Shown one piece after another: positions 1 to 6,184 of a stretch of DNA of 15,006 bases; the stretch's first letter is position 1, and the number at the start of each line of letters is the position of its first letter. Origin of the DNA: Methanobacteriota archaeon (GTDB lineage: Archaea > Thermoplasmatota > Poseidoniia > Poseidoniales > Thalassarchaeaceae); NCBI GenBank assembly GCA_002720055.1, contig PBGH01000013.1:1-15006 (forward strand), written 5' to 3'. The notes under the pieces are model-generated. The model did not search any database, had not been told where the DNA came from, and was given only the letters and a program-made list of their open reading frames with translations. A program made the translations under genes and the position numbers.

Positions 1-647
1 GTAGTCCCGTCTCTGTGCCTTAGGGTCAACAGCGTTATTTCGTAATCGAAGTCAACGAATCCCTCGACAATTACCCTCCCGGCCCCCGTTCATCCCCCCT
101 CCTGGGCGATTGACCAAGCCCGACCCATGCTTGACTCGTCATGGACCGTACTCTGCCCCTTCCCCGACGAGCTCATGACGGGCTTTACCACGCAAGGGAA
201 TCCTATCTGAAGACAGGCTTCTTCGAAATCCTCCTTCGTGTCTGCAAAGGCGTATTCGGAGGTTTTTATCGCTAGATCCCGTGATACGAATTCCCTTATT
301 CCCTCCCTGTCCATAGTCAACTTAGCAGCCCTTGCCGTAGGTGTGACGCTGTATCCCTCCGCCTCCAGCTCGACGAGAGTATCGGTCGAGATAGCCTCTA
401 TCTCGGGGACTATGTGATCGGGCCTCTCAGACTCTATCAGGGCCCTAAGGGCGCCCCCATCCTGCATAGGTATCGTGTAGCTCTTGTGGGCAACTTGCAT
501 AGCGGGAGCGTTCTCATACCTGTCAACGGCTATGACCTCGACACCGAGTCTCTGAGCGGCTATGGCGACCTCTTTGCCGAGTTCTCCCGAGCCAAGGAGC
601 ATCAGCTTAGTTTGGCTTGTAGTATTTGGAGTTCCTATTGTGGTCAT
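1..647 (-). pseudogene. purT: purT, formate-dependent GAR transformylase, 5' part, interrupted by an in-frame TGA
   Basis: PurT makes formyl-GAR from GAR, formate and ATP in cytosolic purine synthesis. The ATG at 645-647 begins an N-terminal pre-ATP-grasp domain with the family signature GSGELGKE (residues 19-26). The ATP-grasp part starts near residue 112 and includes [14 protein letters not shown] (153-166). A TGA at 90-92 (codon 186) ends the frame where PurT proteins usually have Arg in GGR-GAGRVIVEG. The same frame then stays open for 29 codons to the window edge and still reads as PurT (TGAGRVIVEG, then a DFDYEITLLT stretch), so this is a single nonsense change, not a true C-terminus; family members are about 390 residues. 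CGA or AGA to TGA would explain it. It may be a recent pseudogene, a sequencing or assembly error, or readthrough. The family assignment is secure; functionality is not. Confidence 0.85.
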
Positions 648-668
648 GGGAACACATCGGGGCCGGGC

Positions 669-678
669 ATTTGAAACT
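669..678 (-). promoter_or_regulatory. Possible TATA-like box of purT
   Basis: The minus strand reads GTTTCAAATG, lying 22-31 bases upstream of the purT ATG. This is the expected distance for a leaderless archaeal transcript, and no Shine-Dalgarno sequence precedes the ATG. The match is loose; a similar TTTTCAAA box precedes the glycosyltransferase gene that starts at 10854. Confidence 0.35.
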
Positions 679-801
679 AGCGTAGCTGTTCTTTTTCTAG
701 GCCAAATTGGGAGTACACCGGCAATTTACTTCTTGAGAATTTAGTCGGGGCCCGCCCTAGGAATGGTTCGACTATTCGATCTTGAGGTAATTGGGAATTC
801 G

Positions 802-885
802 TCAATTCATCTTCCTATTGTATAAGGAGGAGACTGCGACCAATCCAACAATGAACACCATGCCGATGTAAGCTACGCAACCCAT
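802..885 (-). CDS. Possible 27-residue single-span membrane peptide
   Basis: A short minus-strand frame, ATG at 883-885 and TGA at 802-804, encodes a mostly hydrophobic segment (GCVAYIGMVFIVGLVAVSS) followed by a polar, basic tail (LYNRKMN). That pattern fits one membrane helix with an inside-positive C-terminus. The frame is open upstream to 924 without another standard start; an ATT codon at 913-915 follows an AAGGA-like stretch and could add 10 residues. An A/T-rich box at 943-952 could be a promoter. The frame lies between the blue copper gene and purT, both on the same strand. No family is recognised. It may be chance, so confidence is low. Confidence 0.3.
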   Translation of the reverse strand: MGCVAYIGMVFIVGLVAVSSLYNRKMN

Positions 886-1035
886 GGTGAACCAAGTGGG
901 GCTCTCAATATGAATGTTGGTCCTTCAGCCCATCGCAAGTGCGGGATTAAATTTGAGGGAACAACATGCTCGAAGTGGATCCACCGAGAGACTTCGACAC
1001 CGCTGACAGGCTAGCGTGTGTGCGGTATCCTGGAG

Positions 1036-1599
1036 TCACTCTTCATCGGAGCCAGAGTCATCGGGAGTGAGGAACGAGGTCTCCGCCATGCCGCTGTTCC
1101 TGCCATACTGGTAGATGAGGATGACGAGCAGTGACAGGAAGACGACCTCCAGCCCGAAGAAGGGTATCCAGGACTCGCCCGAGGACTCGCTCGGTGGGTC
1201 CACGGGGAGTGCGGGCTCTGGCTCGATCGGGCCCACATCGACTGGCGCTGGCTCTACCACAACAGTGCCGACCATGCCCACGGCCTCGTGGGGCTCGCAC
1301 ACGTACTCGTGGGTCCCGTTGGTCCCGATCTCGAACGTGAAGGTGTAGTCGACCTCCCTAGAGGGGTCGCCCGAGTCGAAAAGACCGTCCCTGGCCACGG
1401 CGTTGTGAGGTAGTGCCTCGCCGCTCCAGAAGAACCGGACCGATTCCCCCTCCGTGATGGTCACTGTGGAGGGGGAGAACCTGAGCTGGGTGGAGTCCAC
1501 GGTGACGACCACCTCGCTCTGGGTCGTTGCCACGCCCCCCACCGAGCCCACGGTCAGGCTCGCGAGGAGGAGGGTTGCGATCAGCCAGGGCGACCTCAT
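1036..1599 (-). CDS. Membrane-anchored halocyanin/plastocyanin-type blue copper protein
   Basis: This 187-residue protein is probably an extracytoplasmic one-electron carrier held at the cell membrane. Residues 1-24 form a signal peptide. A cupredoxin domain spans about 28-117 and has the complete type 1 copper set: His65 in LPHNAV, Cys101 and His104 in YVCEPHE, and Met109 in VGMVG. A Pro/Glu-rich linker (117-142) leads to a membrane helix (about 146-165), YGR and an acidic tail. The ATG at 1597-1599 was chosen because the signal peptide starts there and a TATA-like box lies just upstream; the frame remains open to 1875, but that part is not coherent protein. The electron partner, perhaps a terminal oxidase or other respiratory complex, is not in view. 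Two membrane-spanning ends (signal and tail) could both persist if the signal is not cleaved. Confidence 0.88.
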   Translation of the reverse strand: MRSPWLIATLLLASLTVGSVGGVATTQSEVVVTVDSTQLRFSPSTVTITEGESVRFFWSGEALPHNAVARDGLFDSGDPSREVDYTFTFEIGTNGTHEYVCEPHEAVGMVGTVVVEPAPVDVGPIEPEPALPVDPPSESSGESWIPFFGLEVVFLSLLVILIYQYGRNSGMAETSFLTPDDSGSDEE

Positions 1600-1616
1600 G
1601 GCTTCTGGGGTGGACG

Positions 1617-1626
1617 GATATTTATC
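1617..1626 (-). promoter_or_regulatory. TATA-like box of the blue copper gene
   Basis: GATAAATATC on the minus strand lies 18-27 bases before the ATG at 1599, consistent with a leaderless or nearly leaderless transcript. Its reverse complement, GATATTTATC, is equally TATA-like, so it could also drive the divergent gene at 1685 with a leader of roughly 30-40 bases. Confidence 0.5.
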
Positions 1627-1684
1627 AGGGGCTCTGGGGAATGCGCTCGGAAGTATCCAAAACCGGACACGCGCATCGCAGGTC

Positions 1685-2011
1685 ATGGATGGCCTTGGCA
1701 TCGACCCGAACATCAACCAGCAGCTGGTGGTCATGCCTGCCAACGGCATGGCCACGGCCGGCATGGTCATCGGGGTCGTGTCGATGGTGCTCACGGCCAC
1801 TGCGCGGCACTTCGTCTGCCTCACCTGCTTCCTTTCGATACCCATGGCGTTCCTCGGGATGGTATTCTCGCACATCGGGCTGTCCAGGGCGAGGCAGTTC
1901 GGGGTGGGGAGGTGGCCTGCCGTGATCGGCCTGGTCCTGAACTGGCTCCAGCTGCTGGTGTTCGCCTACGGGGTGACGATGATCGCGATCGGCTCTAGCT
2001 CGGGGGCGTGA
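1685..2011 (+). CDS. Small DUF4190-like membrane protein
   Basis: This 108-residue protein has the DUF4190-like layout: a short N-terminal segment, then PANGMATAGMVIGVVSMVL (first helix, about 21-40), a second hydrophobic stretch (about 42-64) ending in the typical GLSRAR, a loop with GVGRWPAVIG, and a last helix (about 78-102). Family members have a repeated GxAxAGxVxG pattern before each helix pair; both copies are visible (21-30 and 73-82). The biochemical role of the family is unknown. The ATG at 1685 follows AGGTC and fits the start of the domain; the open frame back to 1454 runs antisense through the copper-protein gene and is not credible. The gene is divergent from the copper-protein gene (85-base gap), and its last 17 bases overlap the 3' end of the convergent dehydrogenase gene. 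Confidence 0.75.
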   Translation: MDGLGIDPNINQQLVVMPANGMATAGMVIGVVSMVLTATARHFVCLTCFLSIPMAFLGMVFSHIGLSRARQFGVGRWPAVIGLVLNWLQLLVFAYGVTMIAIGSSSGA

Positions 2012-2900
2012 GGTAGGAGACCCCGGTCATGGACTCGCTGACCTCCCATAGCCTGGATGCGACCGCCTCGTCCTTGGCCCTGCTGTTGATCCGGGCCCTG
2101 CCCGTCCACCCCATCATCTCGATTATCCCAGTCGGCCCCCAGTACGGGTAATCCAGCGCGTCGTCCTCGGTGGCAGCGTAGAGCGTGGACTCGGCCCCCC
2201 TCCTGGCGGGCATGGCCACGATGAGGTTGAGGAACCTCCAGAGGAGTGAGTGCCTCTGCAGTTCGGTGGCGGTGTACCCCGGATGGCTGGCGAGGGACCT
2301 CACCATGGAGCCATTCGCCTCGAGCCTGCGGGCGAGCTCGAGGGAGAACAGCAGGTTCGCGATCTTGCTCTGGGAGTAGAACCCCCACTTGCTGTACCTC
2401 TTGCGATCCCCATTGAGGTCATCGAAGTCTATCCTCCCAGAGTTGTGGACGATGCTGGATACGGTCACCACCCTGCTGCCTTCCGTGCTCTCGAGCAGGG
2501 GCAGGAGTCGCCCGGTAAGGGCGAAGTGCCCCAGGTGGTTGGTCCCGAACTGCAGCTCGAACCCGTCCTTGGTCCGGGACTTGGGCGGGATCATCACGCC
2601 TGCGTTGTTGATCAGAACGTCCAGCCGATCGGAGCCTGCCATGAGTTCCTTGGAGAACCCCTCGACGCTGGAGAGGTCCGCGAGATCGAGCTCCATGACC
2701 GATATCTCGGAATCGGGGAGCTCGGACACTATGGAGTCCCTCGCCCCCTCCGCCTTCTCGGTGCTCCTGCAGGCCATGATCACGTTCGCGCCCTTGGAGG
2801 CCATGGCCCTGGCCATGTGGTACCCTATGCCCGTGTTGGAGCCGGTGATGACGACTGACTTCCCCTTCTGGTCGGGGATCATCCCCTCGTCCCACCTCAT
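1995..2900 (-). CDS. Short-chain dehydrogenase/reductase, retinol-dehydrogenase-like
   Basis: This 301-residue classical-type SDR probably oxidises or reduces a hydroxyl/carbonyl group with NADP(H). Visible motifs are the nucleotide-binding TGSNTGIG (19-26), Arg45 after the second strand (ACRS), which favours NADP over NAD, NNAG (98-101), the active-site Asn121 in GTNHLGHF, Ser148/Ser149, and the catalytic pair Tyr175/Lys179 in YSQSK. SHPGYTATEL (205-214) matches the retinol dehydrogenase/WW-oxidoreductase/protochlorophyllide reductase-like branch. The substrate cannot be deduced. The start codon overlaps the pepE stop (ATGA, 2897-2900), so translation is probably coupled; Met7 is an alternative start. 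This is the last gene of the four-gene minus-strand operon. Confidence 0.88.
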   Translation of the reverse strand: MRWDEGMIPDQKGKSVVITGSNTGIGYHMARAMASKGANVIMACRSTEKAEGARDSIVSELPDSEISVMELDLADLSSVEGFSKELMAGSDRLDVLINNAGVMIPPKSRTKDGFELQFGTNHLGHFALTGRLLPLLESTEGSRVVTVSSIVHNSGRIDFDDLNGDRKRYSKWGFYSQSKIANLLFSLELARRLEANGSMVRSLASHPGYTATELQRHSLLWRFLNLIVAMPARRGAESTLYAATEDDALDYPYWGPTGIIEMMGWTGRARINSRAKDEAVASRLWEVSESMTGVSYLTPPS

Positions 2901-3634
2901 GCGACCACCAGGGTCGAGTCGAACTCCGTCCCATCAGACATCTCCACCGGATCGATGCCTGGTGCGAAGGCGGTGGCCCTTCCTGTCAGCAGCCCCCTCG
3001 AGCCGTCCCATTGCACGAACGAGCCCTCCCACATCCCCAGCACCGGGATCTCGTTCATCCGATGGAACTCCGAGATCCTCTGAGCCCTCGACTCGCCGAA
3101 GTGCTCTGCTATCTCGTCGCCGTCCACGAACCTGATCTTGCCTGGGTGGTAGTGCGGGTTGATCTGGAAGGGAACCACACCGAATGACTCGAAGGATGGC
3201 GCGTGAACTATCGGCATGTCGTTCGTGGTCATCATTGTGGGGCAGGCCACGTTGGCCCCGGCGCTGACCCCGAGGTAGGGGGCGCCCGACAGGACCATCT
3301 GCCTGATCGGATCGATCATCCCCCTCTCGTGCAGCTCCCTGATCAGGAGGAAGCTGTTGCCCCCGCCCACGTAGACCCCGGGCGCCTGGGCGATTGCCTC
3401 GAGGGGGTCCTGCGAGGTCTCGATGCCGACGAGGGTCGGGCCCCCCTCCCCCATGAAGGTCTGCATGCTGGAGGTGTAAGACTCGTGATCGCTGGACGCG
3501 TAGGGCACGAACAGGACGTGGCTGCAGTCCGAGAAGTGCTCGCTGACCATACCCCTGTACAGGGACCTCCTCTCCTCGGTCGATATCCCCCCGCTACCGA
3601 GGAGGACCCTGGTGTTCCCTCCGGCCCTGTCCAC
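2897..3634 (-). CDS. pepE: Peptidase E, alpha-aspartyl dipeptidase (family S51)
   Basis: PepE cleaves dipeptides with an N-terminal aspartate in the cytosol. The 245-residue protein keeps the S51 catalytic residues with exact family spacing: Ser124 in the nucleophile elbow GVSAGAN, Asp139 in TTNDMPIV (15 after Ser) and His161 in INPHY (37 after Ser, as in E. coli PepE Ser120/His157). GGGNSF (90-95) is the usual family turn. The start is GTG at 3632-3634; no ATG precedes the first strand (TRVLLGSGG), so GTG is the most reasonable start. The gene lies 29 bases after the larger winged-helix regulator gene and overlaps the SDR start by four bases. Related S51 proteins include cyanophycinases, but length and motif context favour PepE. 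Confidence 0.85.
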   Translation of the reverse strand: MDRAGGNTRVLLGSGGISTEERRSLYRGMVSEHFSDCSHVLFVPYASSDHESYTSSMQTFMGEGGPTLVGIETSQDPLEAIAQAPGVYVGGGNSFLLIRELHERGMIDPIRQMVLSGAPYLGVSAGANVACPTMMTTNDMPIVHAPSFESFGVVPFQINPHYHPGKIRFVDGDEIAEHFGESRAQRISEFHRMNEIPVLGMWEGSFVQWDGSRGLLTGRATAFAPGIDPVEMSDGTEFDSTLVVA

Positions 3635-3663
3635 GGAAGCCCCCGGCGATCACCGGACTTGAA

Positions 3664-4722
3664 CTACTCGTAAGCCTCGTCTAGCCTCTGCGCAATGGTC
3701 CTTATCCTCCTGAGGGATCTTTCGGCGAGGCGGGCGACCCTCTCGGATACTGCCTTTCCATCGGCTCCCGAGACCCTGTAGCCGAAGGGCATCCTGCCAC
3801 CAAGGGTGTTCAGCAGGATGCGCTGACCCTCCAGCGGGACTGAGGATAGGGCCTCCTCGACCCCTTGGATGTCCATGCTGCCGGACTCGAGGCCATTGAC
3901 TAGGGCGGAGGACGCCGACTCGTCGATCCTCGAGAGCCCGCCCCTGCCCATCAGCCACTCCGTACCCCTCCCCGAGTGCTGCCTGGTGAGCGCTCCGAAG
4001 ATGTCCTGGGCGAGCCTGCTGACCATCGGGACGGTCTCGACAAGTCCCGCTGACCTCATCCTCTGGATCGTCGTGTTCACCCGGCCCCTGCTCTCCGAAA
4101 GCCTCTCTGAGAGGGCCAGTAGGGTCACCGGGTGGTGGCTGGAGCACAGCTCCATCAGCAGATCCCTTGCCAGGGGGACTCCCTTCTCGCTGTCCCCGGA
4201 CAGACCTAGGTCCCGCACGAGCGCAGCGACGTCATCGACGCCCTCCTTCCGTGGGCCGGCCTCGGTCACCCTGATCGAGAAGCTGGTCTCCTCCTCCTCG
4301 GGTGGGGCTTCCATCCTGGTCTCCGATGGCTCCACCAGCCGGGCGATTTCCCCCATCCTGAGGGAGAGGACCGTCGATGCCAGGGCGGTGCTGGTCGTCA
4401 CGGATGCTGACATCGATCCGCCCCTGAGGACGTGGAACTGCCATTTCCCGCTGGTCTCTGTGGAGAGCAGACCCGCCTGCCTGAGCTTCCTCACCTGGAG
4501 GTGCAGCGCGGTGTGGGACATCCCCGTGGCATCGCCGAGGGACTGGGAGTCCCAGCCCCTGAGGGGGTCGGAGAGCAGCGCGTCCCTCATCACCCTCTGT
4601 AGGGTGCCGTTCTCCTTCCTCCTCCTGATGAGCCCCATGGAGTCGAGCAGCCAATCGAGCAGGACCTCTGGATCCCTTGATCCGGTGGGCATGGGAATCT
4701 CGTTCAGCCTGATGGAGTACAT
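3664..4722 (-). CDS. Tandem winged-helix transcriptional regulator, soluble
   Basis: This 352-residue protein is a probable DNA-binding regulator. A first winged-helix domain spans about residues 36-100 (SLGDATGMSHTALHLQVRKL is the recognition unit, followed by a GLLSTETSGKWQFHVL wing). After an acidic linker (about 133-150), a second helix-turn-helix spans about 182-232 (ALSERLSESRGRVNTTIQRM, then SAGLVETVP). The last 120 residues are mainly helical and unassigned, ending in an Arg-rich helix (about 325-348). No ligand-binding domain is recognised. The ATG at 4720-4722 leaves a 53-base gap after the upstream regulator gene; Met11 (4692) and the ATG at 4806, which would overlap the upstream gene by 31 bases, are alternatives. 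The order of domains resembles the shorter upstream regulator, suggesting that they are related or act together. Confidence 0.7.
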   Translation of the reverse strand: MYSIRLNEIPMPTGSRDPEVLLDWLLDSMGLIRRRKENGTLQRVMRDALLSDPLRGWDSQSLGDATGMSHTALHLQVRKLRQAGLLSTETSGKWQFHVLRGGSMSASVTTSTALASTVLSLRMGEIARLVEPSETRMEAPPEEEETSFSIRVTEAGPRKEGVDDVAALVRDLGLSGDSEKGVPLARDLLMELCSSHHPVTLLALSERLSESRGRVNTTIQRMRSAGLVETVPMVSRLAQDIFGALTRQHSGRGTEWLMGRGGLSRIDESASSALVNGLESGSMDIQGVEEALSSVPLEGQRILLNTLGGRMPFGYRVSGADGKAVSERVARLAERSLRRIRTIAQRLDEAYE

Positions 4723-4741
4723 GCAGCGTGCGCGGATTCCG

Positions 4742-4755
4742 AGGCTCAAGAGCCT
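4742..4755. repeat. 14-base perfect inverted repeat in a regulator intergenic gap
   Basis: AGGCTCAAGAGCCT has six-base arms and a two-base centre. It lies in the 53-base gap between the two tandem winged-helix regulator genes, 20 bases before the likely start at 4722. The tiny centre makes an RNA hairpin unlikely but suits a dimeric DNA-binding protein, so this is a candidate operator for internal or autogenous control. Confidence 0.35.
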
Positions 4756-4775
4756 TCGGTGCGGAGAGCCCCCGC

Positions 4776-5432
4776 TCAGGCGTATTCCTGGCGGATCTCC
4801 AACCACGGGTAGTCTACTCCGGAGGAGTCCAGCGAGTCCAGGTGGGGTGCCAGGCTCAGGCGCTTCCCATGGCCGATTATTCCGCGCTTGCGGAGGATCC
4901 CTATCGCGCTGCTGACGGTGGTCCTCGACTTGCCGATCTCCCTGGCGAGCTCTGCCTGCGAGGGAGAGTCATCGGAGTTGGATAGCCGGGAGACGATCTC
5001 CCTCTGTACTCCGGACAGCCCCACTGGGAGCATCGCAGCTGCGGTTGCTTGGTCGGTCACGCCGGTCCCGATCAGGATCTCCACCTGAGCAGGAGCGCCT
5101 GCGAAGTACCCGGTCCTGCCGTTCACGGGGACGACGGTCACCGACCTCTCGCTGACTAGTGACTTGAGATGGTGCCTCAGGGTGCCGTTCGCTGCGCCTA
5201 GCTGCCTCTGAAGCTCCCTGAAGTGGATCCCAGGCGATCTCTCGAGCTTCCTGAGGATCTTCTTCCTCAGGGGATGCTCCCAGGAGTCCTCCCTGGGGGC
5301 CGATAGGGTCCCTTGTGCGAGGGGAGCGGTGAAGGGCAGGATTGCTCCGATGCCCGCTGCCCCGGCGAGTGCTGCTGACAGTGATTCTACCGCCCATGGA
5401 TAGGTCTCTCTCAGCTGACGCAGCAATGGCAT
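4776..5432 (-). CDS. Membrane-anchored tandem winged-helix transcriptional regulator
   Basis: This 218-residue protein has an N-terminal hydrophobic segment (about 14-38, Ala/Gly-rich, ending ILPFTAPLAQ) that probably anchors it to the membrane. A first winged helix at about 52-112 has HPLRKKILRKLERSPGIHF leading to a recognition helix with NGTLRHHLKSL; its wing is TVVPVNGRTGYFAG. A second winged helix at about 138-196 has QAELAREIGKSRTTVSSAI. Membrane-tethered regulators of this layout are common in some euryarchaeal lineages and may sense envelope or membrane conditions; that role is inference. The ATG at 5430-5432 has a TATA-like box 25-34 bases upstream, and no Shine-Dalgarno sequence is obvious, so this is probably the leaderless first gene of the operon continuing through pepE and the SDR. 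Confidence 0.75.
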   Translation of the reverse strand: MPLLRQLRETYPWAVESLSAALAGAAGIGAILPFTAPLAQGTLSAPREDSWEHPLRKKILRKLERSPGIHFRELQRQLGAANGTLRHHLKSLVSERSVTVVPVNGRTGYFAGAPAQVEILIGTGVTDQATAAAMLPVGLSGVQREIVSRLSNSDDSPSQAELAREIGKSRTTVSSAIGILRKRGIIGHGKRLSLAPHLDSLDSSGVDYPWLEIRQEYA

Positions 5433-5456
5433 TGAAGAGAATTCAGCAAATTAGGG

Positions 5457-5466
5457 ATTTAAGCTT
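5457..5466 (-). promoter_or_regulatory. TATA-like box of the regulator-pepE-SDR operon
   Basis: AAGCTTAAAT on the minus strand lies 25-34 bases upstream of the ATG at 5432, in the 61-base gap after the HxlR-type gene. The position fits leaderless transcription of the regulator-led operon independently of the HxlR gene. Confidence 0.5.
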
Positions 5467-5493
5467 GCAGGGCGACTTGATCGAAAATGCTCA

Positions 5494-5955
5494 TCATATG
5501 CTGTGCCTTACTACTCGGCCCTGCTTGATCTTCTGGTAGGCTACCAGCGGCCCCAGCAGCTGACCGCACCTTCTGCCGTGCTCAGTGAGCCTGTAGGTGA
5601 CTCTGATGGGGCTCTTCTCGGTCTCGACCACGCGCTCCACCAGGCCCGTCTCGGTACATTTGGTGAGCTTGTCCGAGAGGGTACGGGAGGAGATCCCCCT
5701 GAGGAGCTTCCTGAGCTCGTTGAACCTCCTGTCGCCGGCGATGTACAGAGTAGTGAGGATCTCGATGGTCCATCTGGAGGAGAAGATGGAAAATGCCTCC
5801 ACAGCGGCGTCGACCTCCCATGTGATGTCTATCTTCTCCTCGTAGTAGGACTCGAATGTAGAACGGATACTCCTTCCCTCCTCGATTACGTCCTTTATTG
5901 CCTCGTCGACCTTCTTGAAGTCCTCATCTGACAGTGCCTGTGGTTGCTTTGACAT
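5494..5955 (-). CDS. HxlR-family winged-helix regulator
   Basis: This 153-residue protein is a probable dimeric, MarR-like DNA-binding regulator. The HxlR signature is clear: SIFSSRWTIEILTTLYIAGDR (57-76) matches the family's G-x-W-x3-I-L-x2-L start, then RFNELRKLLRGISSRTL (77-93) gives the recognition helix, followed by SDKLTKCTETGLVERVV and a wing ending VTYRLTEHGR (119-128). An extra acidic/helical N-terminal region of about 50 residues is longer than usual. The conserved N-terminal Cys of redox-sensing members is absent. The ATG at 5953-5955 was chosen; a frame back to 6024 exists, but it would run through the TATA box. The divergent neighbours are small coupled genes, and the inverted repeats between them suggest autoregulation. 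Confidence 0.82.
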   Translation of the reverse strand: MSKQPQALSDEDFKKVDEAIKDVIEEGRSIRSTFESYYEEKIDITWEVDAAVEAFSIFSSRWTIEILTTLYIAGDRRFNELRKLLRGISSRTLSDKLTKCTETGLVERVVETEKSPIRVTYRLTEHGRRCGQLLGPLVAYQKIKQGRVVRHSI

Positions 5956-5988
5956 GTTAATACCAAGTAGTACGAATGCCATCAGGTG

Positions 5989-5998
5989 TATAAAATGC
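5989..5998 (-). promoter_or_regulatory. TATA box of the HxlR-type gene
   Basis: GCATTTTATA on the minus strand is a good archaeal TATA match, predicting a start of transcription near 5967 and a leader of about 12 bases. The seven-base element ACCAAGT (5962-5968, plus strand) lies on that predicted start; its reverse complement ACTTGGT recurs at 6064-6070. Confidence 0.5.
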
Positions 5999-6027
5999 AC
6001 CATAGTGTGCTCAGCCTCACTCAAGGG

Positions 6028-6071
6028 TTAATATGGGTCTTCTACACTCGGTGTAATAACCACACTTGGTT
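6028..6071. promoter_or_regulatory. Divergent promoter/operator region with two inverted repeats
   Basis: TTAATATG (6028-6035) is TATA-like for plus-strand transcription. Just downstream are two perfect dyads: TACAC-TCG-GTGTA (6043-6055) and AACCA-CACT-TGGTT (6058-6071). They surround the predicted plus-strand start near 6060, where a bound repressor would block initiation. HxlR/MarR-type proteins commonly bind such dyads next to their own genes, so the neighbouring HxlR protein is the obvious candidate; that is inference. Confidence 0.45.
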
Positions 6072-6088
6072 TAAAGAGGAAAGCAAAA

Positions 6089-6184
6089 ATGGAAAGATGG
6101 CAAGAAGAATGGAATGGCGAGGTAATGAACGGTGGAAGCGAAGACAGAGAGAGCTCTGGAACTGCGAATAGGGAGGTGGCCTGA
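6089..6184 (+). CDS. Small unknown acidic protein, translationally coupled to the next gene
   Basis: This 31-residue frame begins with ATG at 6089 after a purine-rich AAAGAGGA stretch (6073-6080), a reasonable Shine-Dalgarno sequence. The peptide starts MERWQEEWNGEV and becomes Ser/Glu-rich. Its TGA (6182-6184) shares one base with the next ATG (6184-6186), a TGATG junction typical of coupled translation. No family is recognised. A competing frame in the same stretch (ATG at 6097, stop at 6171) encodes a 24-residue Arg/Trp-rich peptide, and I cannot exclude that one or that neither is made. The peptide may serve as a leader that opens the ribosome site of the next gene. Confidence 0.35.
   Translation: MERWQEEWNGEVMNGGSEDRESSGTANREVA

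Larger units (their letters stand above)
648..1035. other. Intergenic stretch of 388 bases
   Basis: This stretch separates the blue copper gene from purT. It is richer in A/T than its surroundings. It holds the purT promoter candidate, the small membrane-peptide frame at 802-885 and an A/T-rich box (AATTTAATCC on the minus strand, 943-952) at a suitable distance to start a transcript near 920. No RNA gene or other coding frame was recognised. A short T-run at 688-695 on the plus strand has no upstream plus-strand gene to terminate. Confidence 0.5.

Noticed and set aside
688..695. Short T-run on the plus strand as an archaeal terminator.
   Set aside because: No plus-strand gene ends upstream of it, and five consecutive T residues are weak evidence.
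1600..1875. N-terminal extension of the blue copper frame to an ATG at 1875.
   Set aside because: It would bury the signal peptide and the TATA-like box and runs antisense through the DUF4190-like gene; ATG at 1599 fits far better.
2250..2858. Plus-strand frame of 202 codons across the SDR gene.
   Set aside because: It has a His/Gly/Pro-rich composition typical of an antisense shadow; the SDR frame has complete catalytic motifs.
3664..3800. PFGYRVSGADGKAV near the C-terminus of the larger regulator resembles the PYGYR stretch of serine recombinases.
   Set aside because: No resolvase catalytic domain, zinc ribbon or other recombinase feature is present, so the short similarity is probably chance.
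3869..4915. Plus-strand open frame of 348 codons antisense to the winged-helix regulators.
   Set aside because: Its translation is Ser/Arg/Pro-rich without any domain, and it mirrors codon bias of the minus-strand genes, which have clear helix-turn-helix motifs.
6097..6171. A 24-codon Arg/Trp-rich frame as the first gene of the small plus-strand operon.
   Set aside because: It competes with the frame at 6089-6184, which has the better ribosome-site spacing and the TGATG coupling; kept only as an alternative.
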